Source: JACOND01 sp965202795
GTDB lineage: Bacteria; Bdellovibrionota; Bdellovibrionia; Bdellovibrionales; UBA1609
Direction: 5' to 3'
Assembly: GCA_965202795.1 (NCBI GenBank)
Contig: OZ241848.1
Coordinates: forward strand, 1,550,001-1,614,000
Length of the DNA: 64,000 bases
The first letter of the stretch is position 1, and each line of letters begins with the position of its first letter. Both the position numbers and the translations under genes were made by a program. A model generated the notes under the pieces. That model saw nothing but the letters and a program-made list of their open reading frames with translations, ran no database searches and had not been told where the DNA came from. Of this stretch, positions 25,626 to 34,977 are shown piece by piece.

Positions 25626-26497
25626 TCCGGGATATTGTAATAAGAGTAAAGGCTGTAGATGAAGCTGTCTTTTAAGGCCCGGCAGGCTGCGGGCAGGCTG
25701 GCGCTTTTCTGGATTTGCCCGTACTGTATTTGCAGGATTGATGAAATATCCAGCAAAACCGGTCCGAGTCCCGCTGTCTGCCCGCTGATTTTGATTTTTG
25801 CGCCGCTGAAAGAATATTTATGCTTTTCATAAACCGCCGCCGCCTGCCTTTGGATCATTTGAAGCTGCGCGGCGAGGCTTTTTGTTTTTTTGGCTGAGGG
25901 GCGGCTCCCGCTGCAATATTCCCTCAGCGCGCTCAATTTGGCCTGTATCCGATTCCATAGATTTTGCGCCTGGGCGGCGGAGAGGCTCGGCGGCTTTTCT
26001 CCGGCAAACTTCAGGGTTTCCCCCTCCTCGTTGACAAAGGATGCCGCTGCGCCGCCGCCAGAGGCCAGGGATCTTTTTTGAGAGGATCCGGCCCGGCTGG
26101 CTCCAGGAGAGGGGGGGGGCGCTTTTGCCGCAGGGGAAGAGGGGGCGCTTTGAGCCGCTGCCGGCGGGTTTTGCTGAGCCGCCGGGGCGGCTGAAGAAGG
26201 GGAGTTTGGGTTTTTCGCGGCCCCTTGAGCCGGAGCTGAATCCGCCAGCTTTGAAGCATGGGGTTTTGAGGGGCTTGAGCCTCCCGCGGCTTCTGTGGCT
26301 GCCAGGGCGGGGCTTTCGGAAAAAACAGCAGAGAAAACAACAAAGGAGACAGCGAGGGAAACAAGCGCCGCGGGCTGGCTGAGGGCCGGGCTGCCGCGCT
26401 GGCTGAGGGCCGGGCTGCCGCCCGGGCGCCGCCTAAATATTGATAAGCCCATTAAGCCCTTGCCCGGCGCCTGAAATCCCCCATTCAGCCAAATCAT
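25541..26497 (-). CDS. Secreted Ala/Pro/Ser-rich protein, unknown
   Basis: A 318-residue product with an N-terminal hydrophobic helix (AALVSLAVSFVVFSAVFSES) and likely signal cleavage near ALAAT. A ~100-residue disordered linker of Ala, Pro, Ser and Gln follows, then a helical domain of ~150 residues with four cysteines (YCSGS, ACRAL, KCAC). A short 24-bp repeat near the start encodes GSPALSQ twice. Translation may start at 26497 or at the ATG 15 codons later, which has a better purine-rich site. It converges on truB. The C-terminal DNA is duplicated beyond the stop. No family recognised. Confidence 0.6.
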   Translation of the reverse strand: MIWLNGGFQAPGKGLMGLSIFRRRPGGSPALSQRGSPALSQPAALVSLAVSFVVFSAVFSESPALAATEAAGGSSPSKPHASKLADSAPAQGAAKNPNSPSSAAPAAQQNPPAAAQSAPSSPAAKAPPPSPGASRAGSSQKRSLASGGGAAASFVNEEGETLKFAGEKPPSLSAAQAQNLWNRIQAKLSALREYCSGSRPSAKKTKSLAAQLQMIQRQAAAVYEKHKYSFSGAKIKISGQTAGLGPVLLDISSILQIQYGQIQKSASLPAACRALKDSFIYSLYSYYNIPDEADLNQRLSHWARTVLSAVKCACPEQR

Positions 26498-26533
26498 TGC
26501 GCTATACCGCTCAATATAAACCGCTCAATATAA

Positions 26534-26610
<77 letters not shown>

Positions 26611-27008
26611 CTGGCATTGATTAAAGACTTCATAAATATTCCGCCTAAAAACAGCATGCTTTAAAGAGGGTTTAAAAAAAAGCTTCTAATCATGCGCCCT
26701 GCGCTGCCGGAATGCGCGCGGGCGCTTCTGAATAAACAGGCTGTTTCTGTGTTTTTCCGCGCTCTCTGCCGGCTTTTTATTTTTTTGGCCTCAAGCAAGG
26801 GCCTTCAACCGGCCCTTTATAAAAGCCTGAGGCTTCTTGCGCGGGCCTGCAGCTTGAAAGCTCTGCCCGCAGGCCGCCCTTTAAACCCTCCCGCCAGTAT
26901 ACGCGGCCGCCGGCGGGCTGGCAAGCGCATAATGCCGAAAAAATTAAGATGGGAGGTTCAGGGAGGCGGTTTTAAAAAAAATCGGGCGGGCGCCGCTGCC
27001 GGCCGGCC

Positions 27009-27545
27009 TTTAGTCTGAGGCTGAAGCTGAAGGCATTTGACAGATTCAGGAAAATCCCCAGGCAGATCTAGGGAGATTCCAGGGAGATCCCAGGGAATCT
27101 CCCTGAAAATTCCAGGGAAATGGTAATTTTGCGCCGCGGCGGGGCTTGTTTTGATTGGATCCTCGCGGCTTGTTCCTGTTTGGCAAGCTCTGATCCCGCA
27201 AAAAACTGAAAAAAAATATCTCAAGATTCCCGAAAAACATAAAAAAAGCTATGGGCAGCTTAATAAGGAAGAGAGAGAGCAGGGCTATGGCATGCCAGAC
27301 TTTAGTCTAAGTTTTTAAGATGATTAGGAATTTAACAGCATTCAGGAAGATCCCCAGGCAGATCTCAGGGAAATTTCCAAAAAAGCTCATAAAAATTCAT
27401 AAAAAATCAGGAGAAATCCATTAGGGAATCAGGGAAATCCCAGGAGAATCCCAGGAAATCCCAGGGGAATCCTGGAAAATCCCAGAAAAAACAGGGAAAT
27501 CCCAGAAAAAACAGGGAAAATCCCGAAAAAAGCAGGAAAATTCCC
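27009..27545. repeat. Degenerate CAGGGAAATCCC minisatellite in two blocks
   Basis: Two blocks begin similarly: TTTAGTCT ... ATTCAGGAAAATCCCCAGG (27009-27069) and TTTAGTCT ... ATTCAGGAAGATCCCCAGG (27301-27365). Each runs into iterations of a 12-14 bp motif near CAGGGAAATCCC, about five in the first block and more than ten in the second (27420-27545). The motif is partly self-complementary (GGGAAAT/ATTTCCC-like). Confidence 0.7.
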
Positions 27546-27742
27546 AGAAAACAGGCCGAATTCTGGAAAATATTTGCCAAAAAAGCCCAAGATCCCTTAA
27601 AATTGAAGCGGAAAAGCCCTGAGCCGGCCCCTTTTTTATTTTTTTTGGGGTTTCGGGGGGGCCTTTTAGGGGGGAAAGGCCTGAATTTTTGCCGCAATGC
27701 GTAAAATTCCCGCCTATAGCCCATAATTTTGCTTTTAATTGT

Positions 27743-27823
27743 TTGACAAAAGCTCAATGCCCGTATTATCCATAAGGGCAAGGTTATTGAACCAGTGTTC
27801 AAAGCAACTTTTTTTAAGGAGGT
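27743..27823 (+). promoter_or_regulatory. Promoter and strong ribosome site of the porin-like gene
   Basis: TTGACA (27743-27748) is a consensus -35. TATTAT (27764-27769) follows at 15 bases, slightly short of ideal. A perfect AAGGAGGT (27816-27823) lies seven bases before the ATG, the best ribosome site in the window, which fits a highly expressed envelope protein. Confidence 0.6.
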
Positions 27824-27829
27824 ACTACC

Positions 27830-29038
27830 ATGTTTAGGAAATTAATTTTTATCGCATTAGGCTCTTTTGCTTTTTCAAGCCACGGGGCCGATATGCCTAT
27901 TTCTTCGGACAGGAATCTGCTGTCGGACACCGCCCCCGTAACGGCTGAGGCGATGGAGGGCGGCGAGGCTGAGGGCTTCTACGGAAGCTTTGAGCTGAAG
28001 TATACAGGAGGCTCTGGCGCCGGCGAGGACGCCAAGTGGGGCCATGGCTTCAGCTACCGCACGCGGGCCAGCTGGAAGGGCGAGGTCAATGAGGCCATCA
28101 AATGGGGCCTGGGGCTCTCGTCACAAATTGCCCAAAATTTTGATGGCAATTACGGCCTTCAGCCCATCAATTTGGAGCAGGCCTATGTCGCCTACAAGCC
28201 GGCTGATGGCTTTTACATCAAGGCGGGGAAGTTTGGCTGGCGGACTCACTTCCACAAAACAGGCATCTTCTATGATGATGACCTTTACGCCGAGGGCGCC
28301 ATTGCAAAATTTCATCACAGCGCCGGCGACAACAAGTTTTTCGTCAAAGCCGGCATTGTGAAGCTGCAGCAAAGCGGCGCTGAAGACGCTCTTCAACAGG
28401 CAGAGGCCGCCGCCGCCGCAGCCGCTGCAGCCGAAGGCTCCACTGGCGCCGAAGCTGCTCTCTCTGGGCTAGGAGCGCTCGCGTCAGCCGCGGAAAAAAA
28501 AGACTGGGGCGGCCCTTTCAGCCACTCAAACCTTATAAAAGCGATGGCCGGCGGGCATTTCCAAACCGGCGACATCCACACAAAGGTTAAGGTTGGGGTT
28601 CAAAACGACGCTCTGTTTAAAAAAGACGGAGCCGGGGACGCCACAACTTTGGTTAATGCCGGCCTCAAGGTGGCCGCTCACAACCTGGCCGCGCCAGTAG
28701 GGGTTTTCGCGCTTTACAGCACAAACACCGAAGACTTCTTTAAGTTTAAGGACAAAGACGCCTACACAGCCGGGGTGTTTGTCGGAAAAGCCGGATGCTC
28801 AAAAAGCGCTGGCGAGGCGAACGAATACGCCGCCGCCATCAGCTATTACACCTTTGGCGATGGCACAGCCTGGAACACAGCGCTTGCCGACACGGACTAC
28901 GCAAATTCCGGCAAAGGCATTGCTGTCAAAGGCCAATACAATGTTTGGGACAACACCAGCATTGCGGCCAAATACGCGCATGGCACTGGCGACACCAAGT
29001 CCAAAAAACTTGTTGGAGAGCTGACATTTAATTTTTAA
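27830..29038 (+). CDS. Porin-like outer-membrane beta-barrel protein
   Basis: A 402-residue protein with a signal peptide (MFRKLIFIALGSFAFSSHGA) cut near residue 20. The mature chain alternates polar and hydrophobic residues (FYGSFELKYTGG, GFYIKAGKFGWRTHF, AAKYAHGTGD) and ends ELTFNF with the terminal Phe recognised by the Bam complex. A poly-Ala insertion (residues ~185-215) sits where a long extracellular or periplasmic loop would be. Strong ribosome site, consensus -35 and an adjacent terminator make it a monocistronic, probably abundant porin. Exact family not recognised. Confidence 0.8.
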   Translation: MFRKLIFIALGSFAFSSHGADMPISSDRNLLSDTAPVTAEAMEGGEAEGFYGSFELKYTGGSGAGEDAKWGHGFSYRTRASWKGEVNEAIKWGLGLSSQIAQNFDGNYGLQPINLEQAYVAYKPADGFYIKAGKFGWRTHFHKTGIFYDDDLYAEGAIAKFHHSAGDNKFFVKAGIVKLQQSGAEDALQQAEAAAAAAAAAEGSTGAEAALSGLGALASAAEKKDWGGPFSHSNLIKAMAGGHFQTGDIHTKVKVGVQNDALFKKDGAGDATTLVNAGLKVAAHNLAAPVGVFALYSTNTEDFFKFKDKDAYTAGVFVGKAGCSKSAGEANEYAAAISYYTFGDGTAWNTALADTDYANSGKGIAVKGQYNVWDNTSIAAKYAHGTGDTKSKKLVGELTFNF

Positions 29039-29057
29039 GGCTTTGCCGCCGTGGATA

Positions 29058-29098
29058 AAAAAAGCCTGTGGGGGAAGCCTCACAGGCTTTTTTATTTT
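29058..29098 (+). terminator. Rho-independent terminator after the porin-like gene
   Basis: AAAAAAGCCTGTG (29058-29070) pairs with CACAGGCTTTTTT (29081-29093) around a ten-base loop; a T-rich tract follows. It ends 21 bases before the dihydroorotase start, whose own upstream region is therefore very short. Confidence 0.93.
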
Positions 29099-29118
29099 GG
29101 CGCTGCGGAGAGCGAAAA

Positions 29119-30477
29119 ATGAATGGTTTTGACCTGATCATAAAGGGCGGGATTTGCCTTCTTCCCCATCCCAGAAACCCGGCAGAGCTGATTGAGGAGG
29201 AGGCGGACATTGCCGTCAAGGGCGGCATGATCCGGCAGATTGGCGGCCTGCGGGGGGCCGTGGCGGCGGAAACCATCCGGGCCGGGGGCCTCCATGTCCT
29301 CCCCGGCCTTATGGACACTCAGGTTCATTTTCGGGAGCCGGGCCTCACCCACAAAGAGGACCTGGCCCATGGGACAGCCGCTGCCATCAAAGGCGGCATT
29401 ACGGCTGTTTTTGAGATGCCCAACACGCTCCCCCCCACTATGGCCGCCGAAGATCTGGAGGAGAAAATCCGCCGGGCCAGGGGCCGCAGCCGCTGTGATT
29501 TTGCCTTTTACCTGGGGGCGGGGCGGCAAAACGCCGCGGAGACTCAGATCACGGACAACAGGCGGGGCTGCTGCGGGCTGAAGATATTTTTGGGCAATTC
29601 TACTGGGAATCTCGCCGTGGATGACGAAAAAACTCTGAGCTTGATTTTTTCAAAAAGGCGGCGGATCACAGCGCTCCACTGCGAGGACGAAAGCCGGCTG
29701 AGGGAAAGAGCGCCCTTGGCTGAAACCCCCCCGCCCCATCCGCGAAACCACCTGCTTTGGCGGGACGCTGAGAGCGCCTTTCGGGCCACAAAAAGGGCGG
29801 TCCGGCTGGCCCGCCGGCATAAAATCCAGATTCATGTCCTGCATGTCAGCTCCAAACAGGAGATGGACTATCTAAAAGATCATAAGGATTTTGTGTCTGT
29901 GGAGGTGACGCCGCAGCACCTGACCTTGAGCGCGCCTGACTGCTATGAGCGGCTGGGCGCCTTCGCCCAGATGAATCCCCCCATCCGGGGCCAAGCTCAC
30001 AGGGAAGCCCTTTGGAAGGGGATCCGGGAGGGGACAGTTGATGTTATCGGATCGGATCATGCCCCGCACACAAGGGAGGAAAAACAGCTGCCCTACCCAG
30101 GCTCGCCAGCCGGGATGCCGGGGGTCCAGACCCTTCTTCCCCTGATGCTGAGCCATGTCAATCATGGCCGCCTCAGCCTGAAAACCCTTGCGCGGCTTTT
30201 GGCCCACAGCCCCGCGCGCCGCTTTCAGGTCAGGGGGCAGGGGCAGATCAAAGAGGGCTGGAAGGCGCACTTTACCATCATAGATCTAAAGGCCAAACGG
30301 AAAATCAAAGCCTCCTGGCTGGCCAGCAAATGCGGCTGGTCGCCCTTTGAGGGCTTTTCCGCAAGGGGCTGGCCCATCATCACCTGCCTTTACGGCCGGC
30401 CCGTTATGCGGGAAGATGAGATTCTGGGGGAGCCTTTGGGGCAGCCTATGGAGTTTCTGGATGCGGATCAGAGCTAA
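29119..30477 (+). CDS. pyrC: Dihydroorotase (amidohydrolase family)
   Basis: Cyclises carbamoyl aspartate to dihydroorotate in pyrimidine synthesis. The open frame begins at 29068, inside the terminator, so I use the ATG at 29119 (MNGFDLIIKGG), giving 452 residues. Visible: the metal-site strand MDTQVHFREPGLTHKEDL, a Lys candidate for carbamylation (GLKIFLGNS), LHCED, HVLHVSS and GSDHAPHT. The first His of the usual HxH motif is Gln here (DTQVH). I recall Gln at this position in some proteobacterial dihydroorotases, so it need not mean loss of function. An allantoinase-like role cannot be excluded. Confidence 0.82.
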   Translation: MNGFDLIIKGGICLLPHPRNPAELIEEEADIAVKGGMIRQIGGLRGAVAAETIRAGGLHVLPGLMDTQVHFREPGLTHKEDLAHGTAAAIKGGITAVFEMPNTLPPTMAAEDLEEKIRRARGRSRCDFAFYLGAGRQNAAETQITDNRRGCCGLKIFLGNSTGNLAVDDEKTLSLIFSKRRRITALHCEDESRLRERAPLAETPPPHPRNHLLWRDAESAFRATKRAVRLARRHKIQIHVLHVSSKQEMDYLKDHKDFVSVEVTPQHLTLSAPDCYERLGAFAQMNPPIRGQAHREALWKGIREGTVDVIGSDHAPHTREEKQLPYPGSPAGMPGVQTLLPLMLSHVNHGRLSLKTLARLLAHSPARRFQVRGQGQIKEGWKAHFTIIDLKAKRKIKASWLASKCGWSPFEGFSARGWPIITCLYGRPVMREDEILGEPLGQPMEFLDADQS

Positions 30478-32224
30478 GGGGAAAACATGCTCTTTCCGCG
30501 GCTGGCTGTTGCCCAGCCTGTTGGGCAGTTTTTTGCCCGGCCTATTGGCCGGGGCCATAACTGTCTTTCCCGGTTTTGCCGGGGCTGAGCCTTTTGAGGG
30601 GAGGGAGGCTGTTGTCTCCGGCCCCTCCCCTTACTGCCCGGGCATTGTCAGAGATGTTTTTCAATTGGGCGGCAATTTGGCTGATATGGCCGCGGCATGC
30701 GCCATGAGCCTGGCTGTCACCCATCCTTATTATGTATCCCTGGGCGCGGGGGGCTTTGCGCTGATCAAAATGGAGGGGGAGACTCAGGCTTTGGATTTCA
30801 GGGAAACCGCGCCGCGGGCCATGGGGCCGGATTTTTATGCAGCGAGCGGCCTTTCATCCCGAAAGGGCGGCGCCTCTGTGGGGGTTCCCGGGTTTGCTGC
30901 CGGCATTAAGGCGCTTCACAAAAGGCATGGCCGGCTCCCATGGACAAAGATTTTGCAGCCGGCGTTTGAGCTGGCAAAAAAGGGCTTCCCTGTGTCAGGC
31001 GACTGGGTCCGCATCACAAACAAGGCCAGAAAGCGCTTTGGCCCCGCCGGGCAAAAGCTGTTTTTCAGGGGCGGAAGGGCGCTCCGCCCCAATGAAATTT
31101 TTAAGCAGCCGCGGCTGGCAAAGGCCATTGCGCTCCTTCAGAAAAAAGGCCCCGCGGCCCTGAAGAGCGGCCCCCTGGGGAGCGATATCATCCGCGCGGT
31201 CAGGCAAAGCCAGGGAGTTATGGACAAAGAGGACCTAAAGAGCTATCAGGTCCGCTGGCTAAAGCCTGTGTCAGTGTCTTTTCGGGGCCATCAAATCCAC
31301 AGCATGCCTTTGCCCAGCTCTGGAGGGATTGTTTTGTCCCGCGCGCTGAAGCTGATTGAAAGGCAAAGCCTTCACAAACAGCCTCTGCTGAGCGGCGGCG
31401 AGCTGCATCTTTTAGCGGAGATCATGTCCAGGGCCTTCCGCCCGCGAAGCCTTATGGGGGATTTTGCCGGCAGCGGCGCGGAAAATCCGGATTCCAAAAA
31501 GGGGCCGCAGCCGGCCAGATTCTCAGGCTGGATCTCTGAAGCTGCCATTGAGGAGGCCAGCCGGAGCATATCTCCAAAAAAAGCCATTCGGCTGCCGCCT
31601 CTCAAGATGAGCGCTGTCCCGCCAGGGGGGGAGCCGGGCGAAACAACTCACATATCTCTGATGGACAAAAAGGGGCGGGCCATAGCCATGACGATAACCC
31701 TGAACGGCTTTTACGGCTCTTATCTTGTCACCGGGGAATACGGCATCACCCTGAACAACCAGATGGATGATTTTTCAGCTCTGCCCGGGAAGCCCAACAT
31801 GTATGGGCTGGTTCAGGGGAGGGGCAATGAGGTTCAGGGGGGCAGGCGGCCTCTCAGCTCCATGACTCCCATGATTGCGGAGCGCGGCGGCCGGGCTGTT
31901 TTAGCCCTTGGAGGGGCCGGCGGCCCGACAATCATCACGGGGGTTTTGCAGACTCTGTATCGGCATCTCGCCCATGGGATGGATATTGCCCAGGCCATTC
32001 AGTCGCCGAGGATTCATCATCAGTTTTTGCCGCGGCAGCTTTTTGCGGAGAGCAAGAGGTTTAGCCCGGAGGTCATGCTCTATTTAAAAAGCCTGGGGCA
32101 TCAAATCAAATACAGGGATTATATCGCGCAGGTGTTTGCCGCGTCTCTGCGGGAGGATCAGGCGGCGGCGCGGCTTTTTGCCTCTCATGAAACCCGCCGC
32201 GAAGGCTCATCCGGCGGGCTGTGA
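30461..32224 (+). CDS. ggt: Gamma-glutamyltransferase, periplasmic
   Basis: Ntn-hydrolase that cleaves glutathione and other gamma-glutamyl compounds, self-processing into two subunits. From the ATG at 30461 (17 bases inside pyrC) the product is 587 residues with a signal peptide (GWLLPSLLGSFLPGLLAG). The autoprocessing site is TTHISLMD with the nucleophile Thr395. Downstream come LNNQMDDF and GGAGGPTIITGV, which bind substrate and form the oxyanion pocket. A longer frame from 30347 overlaps pyrC and is unlikely. The overlap suggests co-transcription with pyrC, though the pathways differ. Confidence 0.92.
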   Translation: MRIRAKGKTCSFRGWLLPSLLGSFLPGLLAGAITVFPGFAGAEPFEGREAVVSGPSPYCPGIVRDVFQLGGNLADMAAACAMSLAVTHPYYVSLGAGGFALIKMEGETQALDFRETAPRAMGPDFYAASGLSSRKGGASVGVPGFAAGIKALHKRHGRLPWTKILQPAFELAKKGFPVSGDWVRITNKARKRFGPAGQKLFFRGGRALRPNEIFKQPRLAKAIALLQKKGPAALKSGPLGSDIIRAVRQSQGVMDKEDLKSYQVRWLKPVSVSFRGHQIHSMPLPSSGGIVLSRALKLIERQSLHKQPLLSGGELHLLAEIMSRAFRPRSLMGDFAGSGAENPDSKKGPQPARFSGWISEAAIEEASRSISPKKAIRLPPLKMSAVPPGGEPGETTHISLMDKKGRAIAMTITLNGFYGSYLVTGEYGITLNNQMDDFSALPGKPNMYGLVQGRGNEVQGGRRPLSSMTPMIAERGGRAVLALGGAGGPTIITGVLQTLYRHLAHGMDIAQAIQSPRIHHQFLPRQLFAESKRFSPEVMLYLKSLGHQIKYRDYIAQVFAASLREDQAAARLFASHETRREGSSGGL

Positions 32225-32363
32225 CATGACTGGCTTTGCTGGGATGACTGCCGGCGCCTGAAAAGCCTGTGAATGGGCTGAGACTGCAAAAAGGCAGCAA
32301 ACAGCGCTCATTCCGCCCGCGCTTGAGAGACTGAAAATTCAGGAGCGATGGGCAGAAAAAACC

Positions 32364-33107
32364 GTGAAAGCGCTTTTTGTCAAAAATTTAACAAAGTCTT
32401 TTGCCCCCGCGGCTGATGTCAGGCAGCCGCCCGCTGTTGACAATGTCAGCTTCTCTCTGGATCCGGGCAGCCTGAGCTGCCTCATAGGCCCAAGCGGCTG
32501 CGGCAAAACCAGCGTCTTAAAAATGATCAACGGGCTGATTGAGCCTTCTTCGGGCCTTATCAAATTGAACGGCAGGGAAAGCCTTGAGCTTCGCCCCTTT
32601 GAGTGGCGCCGGAAAATGGGCTATGTCACCCAGAGGGCGGATCTGTTTCCCCATCTGATGGCAGGGGAGAATATTTCCCTGCTTTCCAGGGTTTTAAAAA
32701 GAGACAAAAAATTTATTCAGCAGAGGACTGACTATTTGCTGAATCTGACCGGCCTTGAGCCGAAAAAATACAGGAGCCGCTATCCTTTGGAGCTGAGCGG
32801 GGGCGAAAGGCAGAGGGTCGCCATTGCCAGGGCCTTGATGGAGGATCCGCCGCTGCTTTTGATGGATGAGCCGTTCAGCGCCCTGGACTCCATCAGCAGA
32901 ATATCTTTAAGAGGGGAGTTTTTGGATTTAAGCCGCAAAATGAAAAAAACCATACTTCTTGTCACCCATGACCTGCGGGAGGCTTTTGAAATGGGCGATC
33001 AGCTGATTCTTATGAGGCGGGGCCGGCTTGTCCAAAAAGGCGCCGAGTCAGATTTTAGAAACCGCCCCTCTGATCCGTTTGTGTCAGAGTTTCTCTCAAA
33101 CATCTGA
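32364..33107 (+). CDS. ABC transporter ATPase, osmoprotectant/quaternary-amine type
   Basis: 247 residues starting at a GTG. Walker A GPSGCGKTS, Q-loop (YVTQRADLF), signature LSGGERQRVAIARA, Walker B LLLMDEP and H-loop VTHD are all present. The permease/binding-protein fusion that follows 100 bases later identifies it as the ATPase of a glycine betaine/choline-type importer. The single-domain length, without the C-terminal CBS pair of OpuCA, suggests no ionic-strength sensor in this subunit. Confidence 0.85.
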   Translation: MKALFVKNLTKSFAPAADVRQPPAVDNVSFSLDPGSLSCLIGPSGCGKTSVLKMINGLIEPSSGLIKLNGRESLELRPFEWRRKMGYVTQRADLFPHLMAGENISLLSRVLKRDKKFIQQRTDYLLNLTGLEPKKYRSRYPLELSGGERQRVAIARALMEDPPLLLMDEPFSALDSISRISLRGEFLDLSRKMKKTILLVTHDLREAFEMGDQLILMRRGRLVQKGAESDFRNRPSDPFVSEFLSNI

Positions 33108-33242
33108 TTTTGTTTGAGTTTTTCTGGTTTTTTTCCTTATTTTCCTTATAAAGATCCCTGAAAGCTTAAAATGTGATCAGTATAAAAAGATTATAAACAT
33201 GCGGATTTGCCGGCGGCCTTTATTCAGGCATGGAAAAATTTT

Positions 33243-34955
33243 ATGAAAAGCTTTTTTTTGATCCTGTGGTTTTTTTCAGCCTCCCCCATTTTTTGTTTTG
33301 CGGATTTGTTTTCAGCGCATGCGGCCCGGAATAAAAAAGAGTCCGGTTTCGGATCGGCAAAGCTGGCGGCAAAGGCCGGCTTTCAAAAAGGCGCCGGCCG
33401 CGGCGCCGCGCCGCCGCTAAAAGCCGCTGACGGCAAAGATCCCATAGTCATCGGCTCCAAAATATTTACAGAGAGCGCTGTCCTGGGCGAGGCGCTGGCC
33501 CTGCTTTTGGAGGAAAAATACGGGCAGCCTGTGAAGCGGAGGCTGCATCTCGGCGGGACTCAGCTGGTTTTTGAGGCTCTGAACTCAGGGCAGATTGATG
33601 TTTATCCAGAGTATACGGGGACCGGCTACATTATGATTTTAAAGCGCTCTGAAAAAAGATCTCCTGAAGAGATTTATCAGGAGGTCAGCCGGGCTTTTTT
33701 AAAGAGGTTTGGCATGAAATGGTCCCTGCCCCTTGGCTTTGAAAACACTTACGGGCTGGCGGTCCGGGCCGGCGATCCGCGGTTTAAAGATGTCAAAAAA
33801 ATCAGCAGCCTGAGGGGGCGGGGGCAAAAGCTCTCCCTTGCCGCGGGGCATGAGTTTATGGAAAGGGGCGACGGCTTTGATCAGTTTGTCAAACTTTACG
33901 GCCTTCGCTTTCCAGAGGATCAGGTTCATGCAATGAACTCCGGGCTGATGTATGCCGCGCTGAAGAGCAAAAAAACCGATATGATTATGTCTTACTCCAC
34001 GGACGGCCGAATCAAGGCTTTTGGCTTTCGGCTGCTTGAGGATGACTTGGAGTTTTTCCCCTCCTATCAGGCGGCTTATTTAACCCGCGCCTCTGTTTTG
34101 GAATCCTCGCCGGAGCTGGCCCTGGCCTTTAAAGACCTGGAGGGAAAAATCAGCCAGGCTGAAATGACTGCCCTGAATGAGCAGACAGACCGCTTAAAGC
34201 GGGATCCCGCCCGCGCGGCCCGGAGCTTTCTGATCAAAAAAGGCCTTTTAAGCGCCGGCAGCATTTCAGCCGCCGCGCCTGATCAAGCGGGGCCCGGCCG
34301 GCAAAGCCTGTGGAGCTATTATCTTTCAAAAAAAAGATATTTTTTCAGGATTTTTGCTGAGCATTTGATTTTGACTGTTTCCGCCCTCGCTCTGGCTTTG
34401 GCCCTTGCCCTTCCCCTGGGGATATATTCAGCCCGAAAGCCATTGGCTGCCAAAATTGTTTTTCCTTTTGTAAACACCATGCAGACGATTCCGGGGCTGG
34501 CTCTTCTGGGTTTTTGCGTCCCTTTTTTTGGGATTGGCTATGCAGCGGCGCTGATCGCGCTTTTTGTCTACTCTGTTTTGCCCCTGATGCGCAGCGCTTA
34601 TGAGGGGGTTAAGCGCGTGGAGAGGGATTTTGTTGAGGCGGCTTTGGCCATGGGGCTTACAAAATGGCAAATTTTAAGACGGGTTGAGCTGCCCATTGCG
34701 ATGCCCTTTTTGATTGCCGGCTTCAGGACTTCGGCTGTGATTGTGGTTGGGACGGCGACTCTGGCCGCTCTTGTGGGGGCCGGCGGCCTTGGAGACCCCA
34801 TATTTCGCGGGATCGCGACCATGGATTCCCGGCTGATTTTTTTAGGCGCCGCGCCCGCCGCGCTCCTGGCCGCTGCCGTGGACAGAGCGCTGGGCTTTGC
34901 GGAGCGCGCGCTGGTGTCGCCGGGGCTTCAGCTGCGCCAAAACCTGCAAAAATAG
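33243..34955 (+). CDS. Fused osmoprotectant ABC transporter substrate-binding protein and permease
   Basis: 570 residues from the ATG at 33243 (an in-frame ATG at 33207 gives 12 more). A signal peptide or anchor (MKSFFLILWFFSASPIFCFA) is followed by an OpuAC-type binding domain: IVIGSKIFTESAVLGEALA, GGTQLVFEALNSGQIDVYPEYTGTGY. From about residue 375 comes a five- or six-helix permease with the EAA loop EAALAMGLTKWQILRRVELP near residue 464. The binding-protein-first order differs from many Gram-positive fusions in which the permease comes first. A TATAAA-rich stretch (33180-33201) may be its own promoter. Confidence 0.88.
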   Translation: MKSFFLILWFFSASPIFCFADLFSAHAARNKKESGFGSAKLAAKAGFQKGAGRGAAPPLKAADGKDPIVIGSKIFTESAVLGEALALLLEEKYGQPVKRRLHLGGTQLVFEALNSGQIDVYPEYTGTGYIMILKRSEKRSPEEIYQEVSRAFLKRFGMKWSLPLGFENTYGLAVRAGDPRFKDVKKISSLRGRGQKLSLAAGHEFMERGDGFDQFVKLYGLRFPEDQVHAMNSGLMYAALKSKKTDMIMSYSTDGRIKAFGFRLLEDDLEFFPSYQAAYLTRASVLESSPELALAFKDLEGKISQAEMTALNEQTDRLKRDPARAARSFLIKKGLLSAGSISAAAPDQAGPGRQSLWSYYLSKKRYFFRIFAEHLILTVSALALALALALPLGIYSARKPLAAKIVFPFVNTMQTIPGLALLGFCVPFFGIGYAAALIALFVYSVLPLMRSAYEGVKRVERDFVEAALAMGLTKWQILRRVELPIAMPFLIAGFRTSAVIVVGTATLAALVGAGGLGDPIFRGIATMDSRLIFLGAAPAALLAAAVDRALGFAERALVSPGLQLRQNLQK

Positions 34956-34977
34956 CGCCGCTCTGGATCCCGCAGGC

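Larger units (their letters stand above)
26612..27829. other. Intergenic, repeat-rich, no convincing gene
   Basis: About 1.2 kb. The left part (to 27010) has open frames without signal or family resemblance. From 27009 two related blocks occur (see repeat entry). A Phe-rich minus-strand frame at 27407-27802 arises from the repeat and is rejected. The last 90 bases hold the promoter and ribosome site of the porin-like gene. Confidence 0.5.

Noticed and set aside
26692..27018. 108-codon plus-strand frame after tRNA-Asp
   Set aside because: Arg/Ala/Pro-rich, no ribosome site, no family resemblance and runs into the repeat block.
27407..27802. Phe/Trp-rich minus-strand frame of 131 codons
   Set aside because: Produced by reading the CAGGGAAATCCC repeat; composition is unlike any protein.
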